A DNA stretch of 64,000 nucleotides from Choanephora cucurbitarum (lineage: Eukaryota; Mucoromycota; Mucoromycetes; Mucorales; Choanephoraceae): positions 124,001-188,000 of the forward strand of contig JAIWNI010000016.1 in assembly GCA_025331435.1 (NCBI GenBank), given 5' to 3'. Of the stretch, positions 58,198-64,000 are shown piece after piece. The notes under the pieces were generated by a model. That model worked only from the letters and a program-made list of their open reading frames with translations, was not told the DNA's origin and searched no databases. Position numbers and translations under genes: made by a program. Position 1 is the stretch's first letter, and every line of letters begins with the position of its first letter.

Positions 58198-58755
58198 TTA
58201 CTGAATATCAATGCGTTTTGTCTGGTCTCCAGTTGTCTTTGGCACCACGATTTCAAGTATACCATTGTTGAAGGAGGCCTTGATGTTCTCTGCATTGATT
58301 GGTGTAGGGAAAGAGAAGGACCTTGAGAACGAGCTTTGGACTCTTTCTTTCATCCACCATTGACCATTGGTCTGAGCCAGTGCCTTTTCTTGTGTATCGG
58401 TTGTGTCCAGTTGCTTTTCTTCGGTGTTTGTCTGTTGAGGAGTCTGTTGAGGAGTCTGCTCAGGGCCTGTGCTATGTTCTTCCTTGTGCTCACCACTCAG
58501 GACTAAGGTACGACTGTCAGCCAATTCAATCTTGATCTTATCCTTGTCAAAACCAGGTAGCTCAGCCTTGAGTTCAAAGCTATCAGGGTGTTCCACCATA
58601 TCAGTAGCAGGGTATCGCATCAATTGGTTGGTAAGACCATTGGGACTTGCCAGCATAGAACGACGAGCTGTGTTATAGAGTGGTTGTTCAAGCATGGCCA
58701 TGGCTCGTTGCATATCACGGAAAGCGTCAGAGATAAAGCGTTGAGTAAGTGACAT
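58198..58755 (-). CDS. Small heat-shock protein (Hsp20/alpha-crystallin)
   Basis: Single-exon gene of 185 residues. ATP-independent holdase chaperone. The alpha-crystallin domain begins ATDMVEHPDSFELKAELPGF (DKDKIKIEL follows), is interrupted by a Gln/Thr/Glu-rich insertion (TPQQTPQQTNTEEKQLDTTD), and ends with SFSRSFSFPTPINAENIKAS (FNNGILEIVVPK follows), which contains the A..nGiL signature. The N-terminus has Met-rich helices (FRDMQRAMAMLEQPLYNTAR). The I-x-I oligomerisation motif near the C-terminus reads IDIQ, as often in fungi. Upstream heat-shock elements and a TATAAATA box support heat induction. The gene stands alone in a gene-poor region. Confidence 0.95.
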   Translation of the reverse strand: MSLTQRFISDAFRDMQRAMAMLEQPLYNTARRSMLASPNGLTNQLMRYPATDMVEHPDSFELKAELPGFDKDKIKIELADSRTLVLSGEHKEEHSTGPEQTPQQTPQQTNTEEKQLDTTDTQEKALAQTNGQWWMKERVQSSFSRSFSFPTPINAENIKASFNNGILEIVVPKTTGDQTKRIDIQ

Positions 58756-58823
58756 TTTATTGTAGATATATTCTGTAGTCTAAGGTAAAAAAAAAAAAGT
58801 CCAAGTTGCTACAGAACTGTGTA

Positions 58824-58892
58824 TATTTATACTTTTTTTTCTGTCATATCACTCGAGAGTTCCAGAAAAATTGAGCGATTTCGAGAAAATTC
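58824..58892 (-). promoter_or_regulatory. Hsp20 promoter: TATA box and heat-shock elements
   Basis: On the strand of the Hsp20 gene a TATAAATA box lies at 58831-58824. A perfect three-unit heat-shock element TTCgaGAAaaTTC is at 58880-58892 and a two-unit element TTCcaGAA at 58860-58867, about 105-137 bp before the ATG. Spacing and order are those of an Hsf1-driven promoter. Confidence 0.85.
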
Positions 58893-59749
58893 GACCTTCC
58901 ATTTTTGTTCTTAGTGGTGAATATATCATACTCAAAACGAACATTGGATAGCGTAATTGGAGGTGTCTCATTGGTACGACAATTTCTCTCTAGCAAGTTC
59001 TAAGAAAGAAAAAGAATGCACTTTTTTTTTCAGCAGTAAACCAAGCTGTCATACAAGATAAAATTGAAGTTTCTTTGTTAGCTAGTTGAAGAGGAAAGCA
59101 AATGAGTTTTTTTTTATTCTTTGAAAATGAAATCCAATTCACTCAATTTGAATACGAAGAAAAGAAAAGAGTCGCATAGTGGTTATTGGATGGGAAACAA
59201 GGTATTTCATGATATTAAAAAGCAAATTCATTCAGCTTGAACTCTCCTGTTCTGCTTGAATAAAAGAAATAGACAGTGCACAAAACTTGTGTGCAGCTCC
59301 TTTTTTCCAAGGTATGAGATAGCTCTATCTACATCCTACATATATTTTTATGATAACGCAAACTGCTATATGGTCTTTCAGAGTTGTGTTTGCATTGAAT
59401 TTAGCACTCCAAGTTGATGAGTGTGAAACGGGGTTTTTGGCCAAGTAACAAATAAAGCGGCGAGAGAAGTCTTAATGGAGCAACTCATACTAATCTGATG
59501 ATTGTAAGTAGTGTGTTAGGCATATTCGAATCCCTAGAGTTGCACTATTACAATTATCCACTTGTCCTGTAGTAATATAGATAATTACGAAGCAAGATCA
59601 AAGGTATAGGCTTTCAAAGACTGTATCCTATTCACCAATATTCATGCAAATTTAAAGCGCCTTCAAAACGCGACGTCAGCAATTTCATTCGGAGGCTGAA
59701 ATCTACACTCAGATCAACCATGTCTAAAGTTCATCTCTACTATTTTCTT
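58893..59749. other. Intergenic, AT-rich
   Basis: No gene seen. A 7-bp inverted repeat (59480-59486 with 59537-59543) looks tRNA-like but is too short for a tRNA. Confidence 0.4.
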
Positions 59750-61200
59750 TTTTTTTCTTCTTTGTCGCGCGCTGAGTGAAGGTCTCTTGGGAGTCATGAA
59801 GACTTGACGTTGATTGTTTCTTCCCGGGTAACTCTCGATAGGTCATGTTTCTGATTAACTCTCAAGTAGTGCAAATCACTTTCCCAAAGACCTTGGCGTT
59901 ATGATGTATTGGCTTCGTGCCTGTGCATCAGCTTTTTTTAGGGATTACTCAGAGAGGTAGACGCTGTATGGCGGTGAAAGCAATGTGTGATCCACTTTGT
60001 CTTTCCATCTACTTGGGAAAGTCTCTCACTCTTGACATCTGTGCTGCGGTTAACCTTCAGATCCGTCCTCTCTTATGCACTTTAGACGTATTGTACAGCT
60101 TGGGTCCAAGCTTGCCTCTGGTTTTCATGCTAGCCTCCGATTAACAAGCAGCCTCTGTCCCAATGTATCTTTGTCTCATGGTCTTTAGTGAAGAGTGTGA
60201 TTGTGATGGAGGACGCCTAACCGTTACCATGCTTGCTGACTCTCGATCGCCTTCTTTTATGATTACTGGTCAATTGTCTCTTCCTGTCTCTATCCTTCTT
60301 ACTCTTTCTTCTTTCTTGATCCAAGTCCTGATGGTTAGTAGCCATACTACTGCTAGTCACTTAGGGCGGGGGGTAAGGATTAGCCTTATCCTGTGTTCGG
60401 AAACCGTAAACGAGTACACGTCCTTCTTCCGAGGGTTGGATTGTGTTGCTCACTTGATCCACATTCGCGGCCTTGTCATCGCCATAAGCGGCTTATGCTT
60501 TTCTGTATAAGTGGTATTATGGGGGTTTAGCGACTGGTGACCGGAGCGTCTTCCCAGACTGGATGATCTCGAAAGCCCAACATACGCAGAAAGGACGTTG
60601 TGCGTTAACACAAAGTTGCGGACAGTGAAAGTCTTCTCTTTGATCAGTACAACACCGGGTGCCAAGTCTTCCGGACTGCTAAGGCTTCGGCCAAGCCCTT
60701 TTTTTCAAAAGAGGGGGAGCAGATAACAAACTTGGTCATTTTTTATTGGGATAGAGCAATTGACTGTTAAAGGTAATTTGCCGGAAGGAGCTATAGATTG
60801 ATTGCTTCGCACTGTCACTGGGCACCTATTGTTGGATATTTTCTTCTCTTGGCAACAGGGGAGGGAGATACTCAGAAGGAACATCCACCGTCTGGCCTGG
60901 CATGGAGGCAAGAGCACTGCAAGGTGTCTGACAATAGCCCCGGAACCGTTTTCTGTTTTTTAATTCACTTCCGTATTCTTTGTTCTTTTTATGAACTCAT
61001 TTATGGTGCAGCACTAAGATGGACGTACTTGGTTTTAACGCATTTTTGAAAGGTATCCTCTCCGTTGTTATTGCGTTTGTCAGTATTGTTGCCTTGCATA
61101 ACCGAGCGGTACCTGGCTGGTGATTCAGTCAGCTTAGTTATGTTGACGCGACGCGCTGTAAAGTCGATGGATGTCACATCACCATGAGTAATCCCGCTCA
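59750..61200. other. GC-richer island of unknown nature
   Basis: The segment is visibly richer in G+C than its surroundings: sampled 60-base lines at 60421 and 60541 contain 31 and 33 G/C, against 21 for the line at 57061. It has many CpGs and is broken by stops in all frames. Short open stretches (plus 59917-60144 and 60163-60510; minus 60450-60665) show no known domain. It could be a decayed retroelement or another inserted sequence. Confidence 0.4.
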
Positions 61201-62482
61201 ACCCTTTTCTTTTTCCCCCACTTTTTTACTATTTGTATCCCCCTTTACCACCATACGTAGCGCACGTCATTTATCAACCTCAGTGTGTGTGTGTAGTAGG
61301 TGTCTTTAGACACAAGTTTTTTGGGATTAGAAGCACTTTTTACCTTCTCGTGGTTAATCCTGTTAGTATCAAGATCATTCAGCTGATTTTGAGAACCAAA
61401 AGAAAGTGCACTTTGTAAAGTAAAATAAACAATTTTTAATATCATAAAGCTTCTTCCACTTTTCTTTTTTTTTTGTCAGCATTTAAGAAGTGTATTGAAA
61501 TAAAACGTGAGATTTGCAATGTTCGCATCGCTTCTATTGTTATGTGCTTCGCTGCTCTTATTTACGATCAAACTATCTATATATGCATACGATAGAGTAA
61601 GCTTATAACGAGCCATAAATACTCATCCTAAAACAGTCCATCAGTTTTTTTCAAATCATGACTTTCACAATATATTTGTAATGTAGCTAGGTGGTTTCTC
61701 AAGAACCTCCCAAAAAGCCTTGGGTTTCTATCAATCAAGACCTTTCATTCCTTGATTTCTTAGGTATCAAACCATAGTGGGCAATCATTAACGATCACAG
61801 TGCTTCTTATGAAAAAGTGTTTAATGAAACAAAAAAAGGCTCATAGTTAACATTTGTTCATTACAATAACGATTTAATCCAACTTTGATTATGATAATTG
61901 ATTGTTGTATGCTAATGTGTTTTTTTTGACTTGGCTAAAGATATAATTTCTATCAAGCCAAACGCATTAGTCGTCAGTATTTGAGTAAGTAATCAATGAA
62001 GTAGACTACTAAATCTTAAATATTGTGAACTGAATGATGTCATTGAGCGAGTTCGCATACATAGAGACAACGAATAATACCTACAATAAAAATCCCCTCT
62101 CTCCTTTTTTTTTTCTCGAAGCACACTTGAACAAAAGTTAGCAAACTCAGTATAACAAGAGTTACACTATATTCAGATCCTATTTGCATTAAAGCAAAAT
62201 AATATGAACTTTTCTTTAAGGTAGAGGATGAAAAGGATGTCTTCTTTTTTTTTAGTATACAGATTGAGTTTGTATTACCAAAGAAATCAAAATGTAAAGT
62301 TGTAATAATGTGTAATATATGTATAGATGTAAGGGAAAGAGTTGGGGAAGAATGAATTATCTACAGCATGAATAGTGCAATGAAGTAAGAGGAGGGAAGC
62401 AGGTTGTGAATGCGAGTTGTTGTTTTTTTTCTGTTTGTATACAATAGTTTGGGGTATTTTTTTTCTCGAATTGATGTTGTTC
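61201..62482. other. Intergenic, AT-rich
   Basis: No gene supported downstream of the Mg2+ transporter gene; composition returns to the AT-rich background. Confidence 0.4.
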
Positions 62483-63942
62483 TTAATGAGATGGTGGCGA
62501 TCTTTCAATAGCCATATCTGCTGCTCCAGAATCCGTCAGTATTCGGAAACAACAGACAAGAAGAATAGTGCCAACCACATCAATGGATGCAGTACTAAAG
62601 TCGATGTCAGTTTGTCACTCTCTAATTCTCTTTATATATGAACTTACAGGTAGGGTATAACATAATTATCAGGATCATATCCCATTTTCCAAAAAGCTAA
62701 TGTCATGTATTTACCGATCCTTAAGCAAATCCAAGTCTAAATAACAACGGTGTCAGTTTACGAATACAAGCCCTGAAGATACGAACTTACACAAATCATG
62801 GAAATAAGGAAATAAGAAAAGAAGAACCATGCATTGTACTGTAATTGACCTAGGCTAAAGGCCCAGATGATCAGCATAAAGACAATTTGAACAGGGATGT
62901 TCATGAGGATCAAAGTCAGCTCAACTGACTTGTAATTTTCTTTTGTCTCGGCATGCAACGAAGTACTGATACGAGAGGCATAAATAGATCCCAGATTGCC
63001 TGCCAATCCAATCAATACTGGGGTCAACAAAGCCACACCTTTATATCGTTCTACAAACGCTTCTAGCAAAATACCAGCCCAACTTGAGATGACCATAGCA
63101 AGAATGATCGGAGTCCAACCTGCAAACAGTAAATCTTTTACATGCTTGTTTCGCCAGACAATAAAACCAAAAAATGGAATCATGGCAAGCATTACCAAAA
63201 AGATAAGTGTGCTGAGAATAGTATCTATCCAATAATTTCATTTAGTATCCAAATTTTCTTGCCTACAAATTGACTTTGTTTACCCATTTGATGTTGAAGA
63301 ATATAGGCACATGAAGCCAATAAGACTAAAGTGACAATATCCCCAGTAGAGGAGGCCATAGGACAGGCAATATTGTCAGGATCTATATCGAACTTTCTAC
63401 AGACAAGAATCAAAGCAACCATAAAGATGCCCAAGATACCGGCTGAGAAGGATGCCGAGACCATGGCACTAGCAGTCATGTACATCATCTCAAAATAACT
63501 CGTGTTACTACCGGGCTTTGTAATCAAACCTAGTGCAAAAGAGGATACACCAGCAATAGCGCCTGCCACTAAAGATTGGACTTGAAGTAATGAGAGATTA
63601 CCAATGATCAATGATCTTCTTGTAGGACCATAATCTAAATCACCCAAATTTGACTAGAATATAACAGTTTAGATAATTTAATTTAAAACTAAAGATAGAC
63701 TACTTTACTGAAGTGGAAAATCTTGCAGCGAGATTCATCTCTAAATTGCCTTTCAAATTCAACAGAATAGGCAACAGAATAAACAGTTCAGTTGTCTTTA
63801 GAAATACATCCCAACGCTATCAAAGTGCATTAGTTTATCTGAAACTCGTACTTGTATAACTTCTTTAGCTTACTTGAAATTCATCTAGAAGATCGCCTGC
63901 AAGTACTAAACCAATGACAGAAATGATAAGAGAAGGAAGTGC
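62483..63942 (-). CDS. SLC41/MgtE-type divalent cation transporter, 3' part
   Basis: The gene begins beyond the right edge. Visible exons on the minus strand are 63942-63874, 63816-63709, 63653-63284, 63224-62791, 62736-62648 and 62594-62483, giving 393 residues in one frame. MgtE-family motifs occur in two homologous halves: [20 protein letters not shown] (AARFSTS follows) and [20 protein letters not shown] (SRIS follows), plus [20 protein letters not shown] and [20 protein letters not shown], the paired P-D-N..P..(S/T)...D cation-site signatures. These are the hallmarks of SLC41A Mg2+ transporters. The C-terminus is short ([10 protein letters not shown]). The bases 63943-64000 are taken as intron. 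Confidence 0.9.
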
Positions 63943-64000
63943 CTGTTATAAATATATATAAACATCAGATAATGTGCCTCCCTAATTTTTTTTTAGAGTT

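Noticed and set aside
59480..59543. tRNA-like fold: GCAACTC pairs with GAGTTGC, with TTCGAAT near the 3' side
   Set aside because: Only 64 nt, and the T-arm stem does not pair properly; too short for a tRNA.
59917..60510. Two adjacent plus-strand ORFs in the GC-rich island
   Set aside because: Low-complexity hydrophobic translations without any known motif; the island is reported only as an anomaly.
1..64000. CRISPR arrays, bacterial operons, rRNA genes
   Set aside because: None seen; introns and gene families are eukaryotic, and no regular spaced repeats or rRNA cores were found.

Overview
This window is nuclear DNA of a fungus, most likely a zygomycete of the Mucoromycota (Mucorales-like). 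AT-rich sequence, short GT-AG introns of mostly 47-66 bp, compact genes, and the family mix support this: a velvet protein, a Ypd1 phosphorelay protein, a PDR-type ABCG pump, a Kre9/Knh1-like wall protein and fungal Med5. Animal-like families that yeasts lack are also present (4E-BP, a BLOC1S2-like protein, an ABCD4-like transporter, a GT49/LARGE-like glycosyltransferase). Apart from the 4E-BP gene, every complete gene model below was spliced by hand, and its exon lengths sum to a multiple of three with phases that agree across each intron. The 5' exon of 4E-BP remains unsettled.

Layout. 0-17.7 kb is gene-dense: the BLOC1S2-like 3' end, mitochondrial acetylornithine aminotransferase, the SNARE Use1, an MFS carrier, 4E-BP, an SH3/PPPAQNYG-repeat protein, an SLC35C2-like carrier, Ypd1, a 2OG-Fe(II) oxygenase that shares stop-codon bases with a divergent poly(A) polymerase, a Kre9-like secreted protein, an R3H/G-patch (Sqs1-like) protein and a long-chain acyl-CoA synthetase. 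17.7-20.7 kb holds a broken IS630/Tc1-mariner-type transposase. 20.7-33.3 kb has a four-helix membrane protein, an AlkB-type dioxygenase, an F-box protein, a UDP-GlcNAc-transporter homologue, a GT49 glycosyltransferase and a velvet regulator, separated by longer AT-rich spacers.

34.2-53.6 kb carries Mediator subunit 5, an ABCD4-like half transporter, the Slx1 nuclease, a UPF0658-like Golgi membrane protein, a haem-less (plant-type) sulfite oxidase, a possible non-autonomous repeat element of about 1 kb, and a large PDR ABC transporter. 53.6-62.5 kb is almost gene-free. It has one Hsp20 gene with a clear heat-shock element promoter and a GC-richer island (about 59.75-61.2 kb) of unknown nature. 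The right edge is the 3' part of an SLC41/MgtE-type Mg2+ transporter.

There is no operon-like cluster. Functional links are loose: sugar-nucleotide carriers (6.5-8.1 and 26.1-27.5 kb) and GT49 belong to the secretory pathway, and Use1, the BLOC1S2-like protein and ABCD4 to Golgi/lysosome traffic. The most unusual structures are at gene level: a 6-nt microexon carrying the molybdenum-ligating cysteine of sulfite oxidase, a 7-nt microexon in the SLC35C2-like gene, a GC-AG intron in MED5, a 60-nt stop-free intron in the velvet gene, and a CTAG shared as stop codons by two convergent genes.
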